Source: Rosa chinensis (Eukaryota; Streptophyta; Magnoliopsida; Rosales; Rosaceae). From it: DNA of 64,000 nucleotides. Below the pieces are notes generated by a model. It did not search any database, was not told the origin of the DNA, and saw nothing but the letters and a program-made list of their open reading frames with translations. The DNA lies in assembly GCF_002994745.2 (NCBI RefSeq), contig NC_037090.1, forward strand, positions 14,806,001 to 14,870,000, read 5' to 3'. This document shows positions 35,511-46,339 of this stretch, piece after piece. Made by a program: the position numbers and the translations under genes. Each line of letters opens with the position of its first letter. Positions within the stretch are counted from its first letter, which is position 1.

Positions 35511-36210
35511 ATGGAGCTCATGAAGTACTCTACCTTCATCACCATCTTTCTTCTCTTCCTGCTTACCACACCTTACTTTGCAAGAGGTACGTACTTAACT
35601 ATGTATCGATCGATCACCCTTTCTTTTCCTAAAATTCTGTGCTGTCAAACTAATTGGCTTCTGGGTCATTTAAGGTGGAGAAATATCAGAGACGGTGGAT
35701 AGTACTACTGAGGTTTATGAAATCGATTACAGAGGTCCAGAGACTCACTCATCAATTCCCCCGCCTGGTCACTTACATGGGAAGAAGAAGCCTTTGCCTA
35801 ATGTGATCCACAAAGAAAGCGTCATTGGGAGTCCCAAATCTAAGAGGTTCAGGGGTGGCAATTATAACACGGGAAGAAAGGTAATTAAGATAAAAATTAT
35901 ATTGATATATACAGGCTTTGTAAGAAGTTGGGGTATGCTTGCTGAGAGTACTAGGGCATTAGTTGAGACTATGCACATACTACTACTACATATCCAGAAC
36001 GTTGAGCATTAATGTTTTCTTCATCGACATGTTTTAGTTTTGATCCTTTCTTTATTGTTGTATATTGATTTTGAATTAGATGCTCTAATTACTTTGACGA
36101 TGCTTACTATTACTTTATTTTTGAGTTCTCAGTCATGTATGAGCCCACCTTTTTAATTTTGGACTCATTTGTTCTAATTTGCTTTGCAGACGAAGACAAT
36201 AAATGGATGA
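35511..36210 (+). CDS. Small secreted peptide precursor with acidic-Tyr motif
   Basis: Three exons (35511-35586, 35675-35880, 36190-36210), all GT-AG, give 100 aa. The first 25 residues are a signal peptide (KYSTFITIFLLFLLTTPYFA, then RG). The mature part has EVYEIDYRGPETHSSIPPPG, followed by a basic HGKKK and a basic, Gly-rich tail with no cysteines. Tyr after Asp in an acidic stretch is what tyrosylprotein sulfotransferase uses in PSY, RGF and CIF peptides, and prolines downstream suit hydroxylation. The sequence does not match those families closely enough to name it. A role as an apoplastic signal is inference. A conserved cell-wall or proline-rich small protein is the alternative. Confidence 0.75.
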
Positions 36211-36287
36211 TCGATACTGGCTATGTTAAAGTTTCGCCGATTAATGGTTCCATTTTAGTATAGAAATATGAAGAACATGTTCTGAGA

Positions 36288-36438
36288 TTCATCATGAATT
36301 AATAGATATGATGGAATAACAATCTTTAATTTGTTATTTATGTTCTATGTATATCTTAGTACATTCATCATGAATTAATAGATATGATGGAATAACAATC
36401 TTTAATTTGTTATTTATGTTCCATGTATATCTTAGTAC
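36288..36438 (+). repeat. Tandem duplication, 76-bp period, in the likely 3' UTR
   Basis: A unit beginning TTCATCATGAATTAATAG occurs at 36288 and 36364, nearly identical (one C/T difference seen). It lies about 80 bp after the stop codon of the peptide gene, so it probably duplicates 3' UTR sequence. Confidence 0.85.
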
Positions 36439-36439
36439 C

Positions 36440-37629
36440 GTCTTGTGCCTAGTGGAATTAATCTTCAGTTATGCTCTGCTATAGTTGCTAATCATCTTTA
36501 GGGTAAAACTATGGTATGTTAACATTTCTCATACATCAACTATATTAATATTTCTCATACATCAACTATCTTCAATCTTGCTTTGTTTTCTTTTTATTCT
36601 TCTTGTGCCTAATAGAATTTCCAAAAGTTCTATTGTGCTCTAGATCAAGTATTGAAATTCCTGAAACTTGAGTAATTAGATTACTAATTAATGCTTTTGG
36701 TGTGTCTCATTCATTGAACTAATTTAAGTGTTCACAGTTCAAAATTTTCAAAAAATACGAAATGCTATAAAACATCTCGTGAAATCTCATACTTATTACA
36801 TAAATGAACACTAAGTTGAGCTGGGGTTTGGGGGAGATGTAAGCATGTGTGCCACACGTGTAATGTGGCAGTGAGCTTTGCAGCGTTTCTTCATGTTAGT
36901 GATGAACTGATGATGAAGATGATGATGTCCACACCATATTAAACAGTTAGAGGTCGCAAGGGGAACCAATGGACTTCCTCTCTTGCTGGTTCTTCTCCAT
37001 AATAATGCTTCCCAATTTGATCTACCGACTTAAACAGTTGGACAATAAATAGCTGAATCGAGTGTCACACCAAGCACTTCAGCTCAATTGTTTTTAATTA
37101 TAAATTACTAATTAGGAGTACTTTGCCTAATCAAGCTGTTGGAAAATTAGTTTTCTTACAATTTCAAAGGAGAAAAAATGCAGGAGTTCAAATTTTGAGA
37201 ATTCTGTTACAGCTGTTGGTATTTGATAACCCAATGGGGCATAGTTTTAGTTTCATTACAGTTTTGGTTTTGGATTATTCTATTCAATTTTTTTAATAAT
37301 ATCTTCGTCTTTTTTATATAAATATATACTTATCTTCTAAGAATCTAAGATAATATATGAAGCATTAGTAATTGTAATATGAATAAGTTGCGACAGATGG
37401 GTGTATATACACTTACAGCTCCAAGTGAGGTGCAAATAGCTGCGCTCTATGGATATTGTAGTCACATGATTTCGTATTTAACGACAAAAAAACCGTACAT
37501 AATGCTCATAAGTAAGAAATAAGGGCAAAAATAAATCCAAGGGGATAAAAGATTTCTATTTCCCATATCTTATTCCTTGTATTTTTTTTTTTAAATAAAT
37601 CCAGTACGGCTGCCCTCAAGTCTAAATCA
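36440..37629. other. Intergenic DNA
   Basis: AT-rich. No coding frame or bounded element could be supported. Confidence 0.4.
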
Positions 37630-37632
37630 TTA

Positions 37633-38092
37633 GGCCTCCTCGTTTGGTTAACAGAAGGGAAATCAATTCCCTTATCTTTCCCATGGGGAAGGGAAATTAA
37701 AATTCGTATCAAGTTTTCTTTCATCTGTTTGGTTTATTCAGGAAAGACCATTTGATTTCCCCCCGGTGTTTGGTTGGTGCAGGAAAGGAAAGTAAAAATA
37801 TATCAATGTTTCAATAATACTCTTGTATTTTAAGATAAAAACAACATGATAAAAATTCAAAAGTACACCAATTTTTATATGCAAGGCAGCAAGAGAGGGC
37901 ACTGTTGTCCAAAACTTTTGTAATAAATGCTGGAAAATAGGAAGGGAAAATCAGTCCCATGGGGTCGGAGTGGAATGATTTCCCCCCCCCCCCCTCTATC
38001 AAGAAAGTATTTTCAGAGTTTGTGGTTACCAAACAAATGAAAGTAATGACTTTTCTTTCCTGAGTCCTCAATTATGTGAACCAAACGGGGCC
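37633..38092. mobile_element. PIF/Harbinger MITE (Tourist-like)
   Basis: A 460-bp element with GGCCTCCTCGTTTGGTT at the left and, inverted, GGCCCCGTTTGGTTCAC at the right, flanked by TTA (37630-37632, 38093-38095). The interior repeats GTTTGGTT and AGGGAAATCA-type blocks and includes a C run near 37982. No transposase. Confidence 0.8.
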
Positions 38093-38447
38093 TTAATGAA
38101 ACCGCAAAATACATGGAGGGAACGTTACCTAAACATCAAGAAAAACATCCTAAATAATAACCGGAGTCTCAACTAAGCATGTGTATTATAACAAACACTA
38201 ATTAGTGAAAAGTGTTATACTTGCTACTTCATTTGCTTTACAATTATGGTGACACACTGAAAAGATTCTACTCACACAGAATCATAATTTACTAATACAA
38301 TAAGCTTTCTCACTAATACAATCAGTTTTCTCCTTATAAATTTTTATATAGACATAAATCTTTTTTCTACTTTAAAACCTCTGATCCAAGAAACAAATAA
38401 AGGCCTTAGATTATCAATCTTGAATAAAACTTCATATGCATGTTGAT

Positions 38448-39210
38448 TTTTTTTTTTTTTTTTAAGGAAGGTAGGGGATAAAGTTCCCCTAACCTAGATA
38501 TTATTATTAATGGGTGCATAATCAAAATGTCTCGGAGGGGACATGTAGCCTGAATTTCGGGTTACATTAGACACAATACAATGATTTTTATAGAGAAAAT
38601 GTCATGAATAATAGCAAGAGTCTTATCTAAGCAACCCATCAACATAATTAAAATTAATTAGCAAGATATGCTAACCTGTTGGCAACACAAGGTAAATGTG
38701 TCACAAAACGCCGGAGACGGTCCATCCCGACATTTGACGGCTCAACAGCAAGCAAGGATGGCAACCCTATAATGAGTGAGATAAGCCACGAGAATGGACC
38801 CGCATCACCATCTATAAGTCGTGCCTGCAGTGGCCTTGCCGGATCTCCCCCGCACTCCGCCACCATCGAGGATGGGTAGGCCATCCCTCCTAGTACAACA
38901 GCTCGAATCAGAAAAACCATAAAACCTCCACCTTGTTGCACAGGCCTGTGGTGCGCCTCTGCCGATCACCGCTCCCTTCAAACTCCCACGTTTTGGGCCA
39001 CACCCGTTAAAGAAAATCTTAATTCGAACATATTTGCAATCCACAGCTCGTCGATTGGATTAAATTCCAACTCGATCGCTTAACAACTCTGGACAGCACT
39101 TCTGATCCTAAAGATGGTATCGGATAGGAAACCCATCAAGGATGGGGGAGGATTCTGTAGCAGCCACGCCAAAGTCGACGGCATACTTCTGATCGAGCTG
39201 ACTTCATAAA
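38448..39210 (-). mobile_element. LINE-like 3' fragment, minus strand
   Basis: A run of T at about 38448-38463 (poly(A) on the minus strand) leads into TAAGGAAGGTAGGGGATAAA and then a GC-rich stretch with many short overlapping frames and no intact domain. The style resembles the other minus-strand LINE ends in this window. The 5' limit and target duplication are uncertain. Confidence 0.4.
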
Positions 39211-39650
39211 TTGCTTCTCTATCCCCGCGTAGATTTCTAAATAGTATGTCGTATTTAAGTATTTAACAATGAACAATCGTAAATTATAGTAAGAAATAAG
39301 AAATGAAGATTCCATTTTCCCATCTCTTTTTCCTTTGTTACTTTTCTTGGGAAATGAAGCCTCTCTTTCTATTTTCCTATCGTCTCAAAATTCTCAATGG
39401 CAGCTAAAAAAGAGAGGATACGTACACGTGGCGGGATCCAAAGAGGGTACTAGATATAAAGTTTGCGGCACAGGACCATCTCCTGTACCCCCCCCCAAAA
39501 CGCGGTTTGACGTGGCAGAGACCGCGTCGACACACCTCCAAAGGACTCCAACACGAATCCAAAACAACCAAACCTCTCTCGCTTTTCTCTCCTCTTTTCA
39601 ATTCTTCCATTTTTAGGGTTTCCGATTTCGAATTCCGATTTCGATCAACC

Positions 39651-41379
39651 ATGGCGGGCAACGGGGAGAGCAATGTCCAGGAGGAATCGAGCCCTCTTCT
39701 GAGCCAGCAATTCCAGGAGCCTGAGAAGCCGGCCAAGGCCGCGCCGGCGGCACAGACCGACGAGAAGTCTCCCGTTCAGATGGGCCAGGTCAACGGCGGC
39801 GGTAATGGATGCGGGTGGACCGCCGATGGGCTGCCGTTGACTCACGGCAGCGTGGTGGCCGGTGAGCCCATGGGCCGGAGCCAGTGGGACTCGGACCTTC
39901 TCGCCTGTCTTGGCCGCAACGATGAGTTCTGTAGCAGCGATCTTGAAGTTTGTGAGTTTTTTGTTTTTCTCTTTTAGCTTTGGATTTTATTGGATCTTGG
40001 AGAAAATGACTATCTTGATTGCATTTTGGTATTGATAAATTAGCTCAGTTGGTAGCTTAATTGGAGCAAATGACTATCTGTGAGATAAGAATGCTTTGCA
40101 ATTTGGCCGGATATCGGTTAATCTAGACTTTTCAGTTGCAATATTGTTTGGATTGGATATCTCTGCGTTATCCTTCTTGATACAAAGGATGGAATTTTGG
40201 GATTCGTCTGGAAAAATTATTCATTTTGTAAATACTGTAATTCTGTAAAGGACGAAATGTTTTTTTTTTTTGTATAATATTCTATATTGTGGCGCATTCA
40301 CTATTGGTTGGATCGCAAACTTTTTTACTCAATTCATCGTTTTGGAAGATTTGAAATTGATTGTCTTCGAGTCTGAAGGGTACTGTGACTCTGTACTCTA
40401 GAAGATTGTTGGATTGTGGTTTACCAGTGTAAAAACAATATACGTTTGTGTGATGACTAGATTTTAGAAAGTGTGTGATTAAAGAAATGACCTGTTTATT
40501 CTAGCTTTTGCTTGTATAGAAACATGAAGTCGTAATGCAACAAAACCTCCTAGTCCAGGACTTTTCTATAATGGCACAAGATGATATGAAAATTGTGTAC
40601 CTGGAATAGGAGTTGGATAGCTTGGTGGCTAATACTGGAAAATCAGTGTTTTTAGATCATAAGATCAGATTTTTTTGTAGTTATTCTTGTTCAGTTGTCA
40701 TTACTACATGTTATCTACAATTTTCTTACTAATTGTCATGACATCTTTCTAGGCCTTCTTGGAAGTGTGGCTCCTTGTGTGTTGTATGGAACCAATGCCG
40801 AGAGACTTTCTTCTTCTACGGGGAGCTCGTTTGCATCTCACTGTTTGACTTACTCTGGTCTATATTTAATTGGAAATGCCTTCTTTGGTTGGAACTGCCT
40901 GGCACCATGGTTTGCAGCTCGTAACCGTACTGCTATGCGCCACAAGTTCAACCTCCAGGCAAGTTATATTTTCCCTTTTGTGTGTGTGTTTATATTCTTA
41001 TAATGGAGGTTGCCCTGTATAACCTTGGCAAAGCCCATAATGTCTTCATCTGGCTCTTTTCCTTCACTTGCATAAATTATTTGAGGGGAACATCAAAGAG
41101 GAAACATTCTGAATGTGTGTGGATTTGGTTTTTGGTGACGAACAGGGTGGCTGTGAAGCATTTCAAAGCTCATGTGGGTGCTGCGGATCAATGGGAGATG
41201 AGGATCAGGAACAGTGTGAGGCCTTCTGTGATGTTGGGACTCATTTGTTCTGCCATTCATGTGCCCTTTGCCAGGAAGGTCGCGAGGTCCGTCGCAGGTT
41301 GCCTCATCCCGGTTTTAATGCTCAACCCGTTCTGGTTATGATTCCTCCTGGAGAGCAAGGCATGTGCCGAGAAGCTTGA
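39651..41379 (+). CDS. PLAC8-family protein (cell number regulator-like)
   Basis: Three exons (39651-39951, 40753-40958, 41146-41379) give 246 aa. The N-terminal 80 residues are hydrophilic and Pro/Gln-rich. The PLAC8 domain follows: GRNDEFCSSDLEVCLLGSVA, then PCVLYG, LIGNAFFGWNCLAPWF (hydrophobic, membrane-associated), GCEAFQSSCGCCG, HLFCHSCALCQEGRE, and the C-terminal RRRLPHPGFNAQPVLVMIPP. Plant PLAC8 proteins include cell-number regulators and metal-resistance proteins of the plasma membrane; which activity applies here cannot be read from sequence. Intron 2 uses a GC donor in perfect context (CAG/GCAAGT at 40958/40959), needed to keep frame with the acceptor at 41145. Intron 1 is GT-AG. 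Confidence 0.85.
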
Positions 41380-41630
41380 GAGTGCCTTCCCAGGCATGAG
41401 ACTCCCCACTGTATATCCAAGTGTGCTTCAAAATCTAGAACTATGTTAACAGTGCATCCAGTTCTCTGAACTGCATCTTTCTACTTGGTTTTTCTCAATC
41501 AAGTATAAATAACATGAAGATGAAACCATAGACGTTTGTGTGGTGTGCTATATTTACATGTAGTATTTAATATCTGTGAAATGTTATTGAAAGTGGAGAA
41601 CCTCAGTCGGCTGCCTGGCTGTGAATTTGT

Positions 41631-43750
41631 TTACTCAACAAATACTTATTTTCCCATTGTCCCTTTCAAGAATTATATCTTAGTATTGTTACATTAAATA
41701 ATCATTTTACCCTTTTGCTATTGGTTGGAAGCTGATAAGGTGATAGCTTTTTGGAACTATGTTTTATGAAAGTTGGCATGCTTAACATATTCTGCTGAAC
41801 AGTATACATGTAAAGGTTCATACGTGTGCTCTGGGGCACAAGTCATTCACAATGATGACACTAAAGATGTCATGCATTTGTGAAGTTCCATTGCAAGGGA
41901 GACTGGGTATCAGATTAGTTGCCCGGTTACGACCCCCCCCCTCCTCCATCCTTCGCCGTTGTTCCAACTCATTGGAGCAGCTCAGAAACATTCAGCAATA
42001 ATTCTTAAGATAGATTTGCAAATCTGGTTTGTCATTTTAAATGACATTGAACTCATCCTCAGTCTATTCAAATTGCGGAGTTTATTTGATTGCACCAGAG
42101 TAGGCCCAATTGCAACTGATAAAGCATGAATTTTCAAGAGATTGAAGTTTCCAGAGTGATAGATTTCAGTCCTTGATTATTTCCTACACCACCTTGATTG
42201 GTGTTGTTCATCGTTTCTTTTGCTGGCAGAATGAGCACACCTTCTTATTGCAGTCGGCACAGCGCGAGCCAATCATGCAATCTGCAATAATAACTTGCGT
42301 TGCAATTTTCTCCTACTTGCAACCCACTCTATCACAGCCTCTACTAACTTAGATGGATTTGCTGATCTCGTTTTTCATTTTAAATGACATTGAACTCATG
42401 CTCAATCTATTATATATTTAGTCTAAAAAGTGAATTATTGTAGTTTTTGTTTATTGGAGGACTAAGAGATGGCCAGACTTCAATGCATGAAGTTTCCAGA
42501 TATTATCTCCGAACAACCTCGAGATGCGTTGGTGGTTGCTGCATTTACCCTTTCTGTTCACAATGGTGGAGATATGTCAGAAGCAGTGGACATAACCAGG
42601 ACTATCACTAAACCACATGACGGTAGCTTTCATGAATTATTAGAACCGAAGAGTTAGACTCTGAAGCATATAACAAAGAGGTTAAGGATCTTGAGGCATC
42701 TTTTAGGCTGGCACTCGATCATATGACTGATCAGCAAATTGTCTCAGAGGCCATGGCAGCGTACCCACAAGCACTGTTTCCTGATCTGGTCAGTGCAACC
42801 TTTCTCCCTTCCTGTTTGTGTGTACATCGTCGTCTTTGCATTTCATCTTAGTTTAAGGAGAACATGTAAAGGGCAAGTCTTATTTTATTCGATCTCAATT
42901 TGCTGCAGGTATTTATACCATGGGGATTATCTTTGAGGGTCTCCCAGATTTTCAGCTGTGTAAAAGTGGGTGGGAAGCTGGGATTTGTGGCAAAGCAAGG
43001 CAGCAAGATTGACTACGAGTCATTAGCTCAGGGCAGCCTGCCAGATGTTCGGCATATTTTTGCAAGATTCGTGTTTGATACCATCTATCCTCTTTAGACT
43101 AGATCTTGATCATTCTCGTATATGAAATGCTTGATTGTGAGAAAATTTTGTAACATCAATCATAATATATACAAGGGAAATCAGTTTTTTGTTTTTGTTT
43201 TTTGTTTTGTTTATTATTATACCTACAAGATTCTGTTGCAAGAGACTCGAATCATTCAATAGGATCTCAACAAAATGAAAATAAGCCGACGTTACTCACA
43301 AAGATGGAGAGCAGTGAGAAAAATGTAGAATTCCTCTTTTCTTTTTCTGGTTCAGTAGCCTTCAGATGACCAGATGCAACCACAGAGAAGATGTCCCGGA
43401 GCGAAAATGGGGAGGGGAAGCTAACACATGAACACCAACATCAGTCCCAGTGAACCGAAACTAGCGAAAACATTCGCAACGCAATCATGATAAACACTAC
43501 GGTTCCAATCCATAGCAACCAACACGTCTTGCAATTGTGATCAAGCTAAAATTAGGATGGGAATTACAAGCTCAAGACTTCATTCTGAAAATAGGAAAAT
43601 GCACTCACTTTTGAGAAAGTCTCCGACTCTCCATTTCTTCTACTACGTAACGGCTTCGTTAAACTTGAACAGCACCACAAATCGAAGCCGTAGAACTCAA
43701 ATGTCGATGATGATCACATGGAGTTGGAAAGCTCTGGCCCTTGGTTGAAT
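41631..43750 (+). repeat. Segmental duplication, copy 1 (2.1 kb)
   Basis: Nearly identical to 56557-58678 in the same orientation. Differences are small indels (for example a C-rich stretch near 41934, a 13-bp difference near 42300, a 7-bp difference near 43450) and scattered substitutions. It begins TTACTCAACAAATACTTATT right after the PLAC8 gene's 3' region. It contains a small two-exon gene and, at its right end, a KRR1-like exon 1. Confidence 0.93.
42469..43097 (+). pseudogene. Copy 1 of an unrecognised two-exon gene, broken
   Basis: Same gene as 57388-58017. Compared with that copy, exon 1 has lost one base and carries a substitution after codons for EPKS (GAGTTAGAC against GAGTTTGGAC), creating a TAG at 42655-42657. 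Exon 2 (from about 42909 to 43097) is unchanged and still open. Translation would stop after 62 residues, so this copy is probably not functional. Confidence 0.7.
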
Positions 43751-43792
43751 GAAGAAGCCGTCACCTCTTTCACCGAATCTTTCTTAAAAAGC
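43655..43792 (+). pseudogene. KRR1-like exon-1 fragment (copy C)
   Basis: The stretch CACCACAAATCGAAG...CACATGGAGTTGGAAAGC...GTCACCTCTTTCACCGAATC parallels exon 1 of the intact KRR1-like gene (CACAAATCGAAG...CACATGGAGTCGGAAAAG...GTGACCTCCTTCACCGAGTC at 53209-53285). It has a stop where the intact gene reads on, and no exon 2 of its own follows. The same fragment lies at the right edge of duplication copy 2, where an LTR cuts it at 58678. Confidence 0.65.
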
Positions 43793-44077
43793 CATAGTAA
43801 TCGATCATTAGCATTGTTGTTGTCGTCTTATTGATCATTTAAGTGCTTAACATGTTGAAACCTTGGGTAGCAAGGCGATAAGAGAATTACGACAAGCCAC
43901 AGAAAACATTGTGACAGAAGCTTCAACTTTAGCTCGTCTCCAAATACTTATAGGCTTATACTCATGCAATGCAAGTGTTATTAGTGAAAGAAAAGAAGAA
44001 TATGGACGTTTCTTATCCCCCAATTAATATTTACTTCTTTAAATTTACCCCGTATTTTTTAAAGAAATTGCAAGCCA

Positions 44078-44095
44078 GGCCCAATCAACCCTAAA
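44078..44095 (+). promoter_or_regulatory. Site II (GGCCCA) plus telo-box upstream of KRR1-like copy A
   Basis: GGCCCA at 44078-44083 and AACCCTAAA at 44087-44095. Adjacent site II elements and telo-boxes are the known promoter signature of plant ribosome-biogenesis genes, which fits KRR1 ancestry. A (CT)n tract (about 44182-44220) follows before the ATG. Confidence 0.6.
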
Positions 44096-44178
44096 ACAGA
44101 ACCGCCTCACCACTCATTCCCCTATATATTCTCCTCGGATCACGACCAAGAATAAAGCAAGAAAAAACAACTACTAGA

Positions 44179-44225
<47 letters not shown>

Positions 44226-44238
44226 CTCGCTCGCGACA

Positions 44239-46339
44239 ATGGAGGTCATTGAGCTGCACCACAAGACGTTCGCAATGAAGCTCTCACTTTTGAATTCACC
44301 TCTTCATTACCTTCTTCTATCCATACCGTGTACATTTCTCCCTAGTTTAGTTTGTTCTCGGTGAAACCAAATTTCAGTTTTCTTTCTAAAATCTATAATT
44401 AGAACAACATTTCAGTTTTTGTTTTCGTTCAACATTTCTACCTAGACTGAAGTGTGTTGACGTTGCTATGTGCAGGCGTGCAGCACCAAAATTGTCAGAT
44501 TCCTTTTCCATGGTGGAAGCAGCTTTAGCAAAGCATGGAATTTCCTACGGACTCAACCTGCTCAAATTCTTACCCATTGAATTTGTTAATATGAATAGCT
44601 CTGCTGTTGTTATCTTATCAGTGGTTTATTTTCGAATTATGCATGGACTTCAGGTTAATTAGGCGTTATATTATTGTCCAAACAACCACAAGGACAACGG
44701 ATCCAGATATCATATACCGGGCTCGGGATTTCATTTTACTTCTGTCCAGAACTGAAGTTCCACCATCTACGGTACATATTTGTTTTCTTTCTTTCAATGT
44801 AATTATATATGGTTACTAGGCCACAATACTTGTGTCTTAATCAAAACTCAGGTTCAGTTTATGTGTTTCTTTTACAATTCTTTCCGATTTGAGTGCACAA
44901 CATGTTGAAAATCATGGGAATGGAGTGTATAGAATTGAAAATGTGAAGAATATCCAAGTCTGGGAATGGAATGCTAAATTTCGCACTACTCTAGCAGATC
45001 AAAAGGCATCTTTCTCATGGTGTACGTGTTGCACAATTTGGTGGTTTAATATGGTTGAGCAATGCTATACATGCCAGTTTAATAAGTACTAGAAGAATTA
45101 ATGACCCATGCATGGTAGCTTTGCTTGTTATATTAATTTTGAGCAAGGTGTCAATTTTCTTGTTGATTACTGCAGTTCTTAATTTGTTAGGGCAATAGCA
45201 TTTTCAGGGTGAATAGTTCTCACATATGCTTTTACCTTTTCGTTTCAATATTCATCATCTTATTGTAAACCTCTGAATTTTTGTTTGTATTGCACTTTCC
45301 TTTTACTTGCAGACTGCAAGTTTTTATTAATTTGAGCTACTTAGTATGGTGTTTCTGATTTCAGTGCATAACATTTGTGTTTCAGCCCAAGAAGGTGGGC
45401 TGTGAGCAATACATGGGATCAAGGAGGTAGGTACAATATTACATTTTAATTAAAATTATGAATGTGATAACTTACATATGAGTGCATACAAATTTATCGG
45501 GTAATGTTTATGTTTTTGTTAACCTTTACTAGTAGCATTGTATGCAATTTGGTTAAACCATTAGAGCTGGGTGACTTTAGTAAAACAGGAATTAATAGTT
45601 GGGGATAACATATGTAATATATAAGCCTTCATGTGGGCCCTCTGGTGCATGGCTACCATGTGAAAATCCAAGACCCCTCTCTGAAATTGATAATGGAAAT
45701 GTTGTAAAAGCTCGATCAGTTTTCATCTTGTCTAATCTCTACCTTCTTTTTTTTTTTCTTTCGCAGAAGCGATTTGCTAAACAGAGGAACAGATTCCTGC
45801 AAAATTTAACAGTGAGTAAAATGATTTAAATTGTGCCTAGCTCACTGATCTTCCAACTCAAAAGAAACAAGGAATATATAGATAATTACTAAGCAGATTT
45901 TTTGTCTTCACACACATTCTAATAGTACTTACAGTGCTCAATCAGTTCTTTCTGCTAACAACGTACATATTTGGGATGCGTGCAGGACCTTGCAAACCTG
46001 TTAGAGTTGTAATCTGTATGTTTGCGTAAGGTTTACAGAATTCCTTTGTGATTCCGATATATGTTATACACTGTACATATTTTCTTATTCTGGTCACGAA
46101 CCTATTGACGAGACAAATACTATGAAGTTAGTGATTTTTAATATTTCCAGTAAATGGATCAACAGGGAAACTCTGTTACTGTTGCGGGGACTTCACTACT
46201 TAGGCATGTAAAGGTGGCAAGAAAGGCTGTGGAGAGGTGCTTTGTTGAAAATGTGAATCATGCAACTCTTGTCAGGTACTTAAAAATGGGGAAAGAGGAG
46301 ATTGAAGTGGAGGGAAAGCTTCAGGCTTTGTGTAACTGA
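44239..46339 (+). pseudogene. KRR1-like gene, copy A, decayed
   Basis: Order and intron positions match the intact copy at 53191-55248. Exon 2 reads MVEAALAKHGISYGLNL but its 5' splice site is gone. Exon 3 reads TTTRTTDPDIIYRARDFILL. Exon 4 (45386-45427) lacks about the first 54 bases and has a stop in the conserved frame. Exon 5 (45767-45811) reads KRFAKQRNRF. Exon 6 (45986-46025) has one extra base and a TAA. Exon 7 (46166-46339) reads GNSVTVAGTSLLRHVKVAR and is still open to a normal stop. KRR1 is a KH-domain factor of the small-subunit processome in the nucleolus. This copy cannot encode a working protein; retained splice signals suggest it may still be transcribed. Confidence 0.75.

Noticed and set aside
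39404..39845. Minus-strand ORFs over PLAC8 exon 1
   Set aside because: Antisense of a GC-rich coding exon with strong PLAC8 homology on the plus strand.
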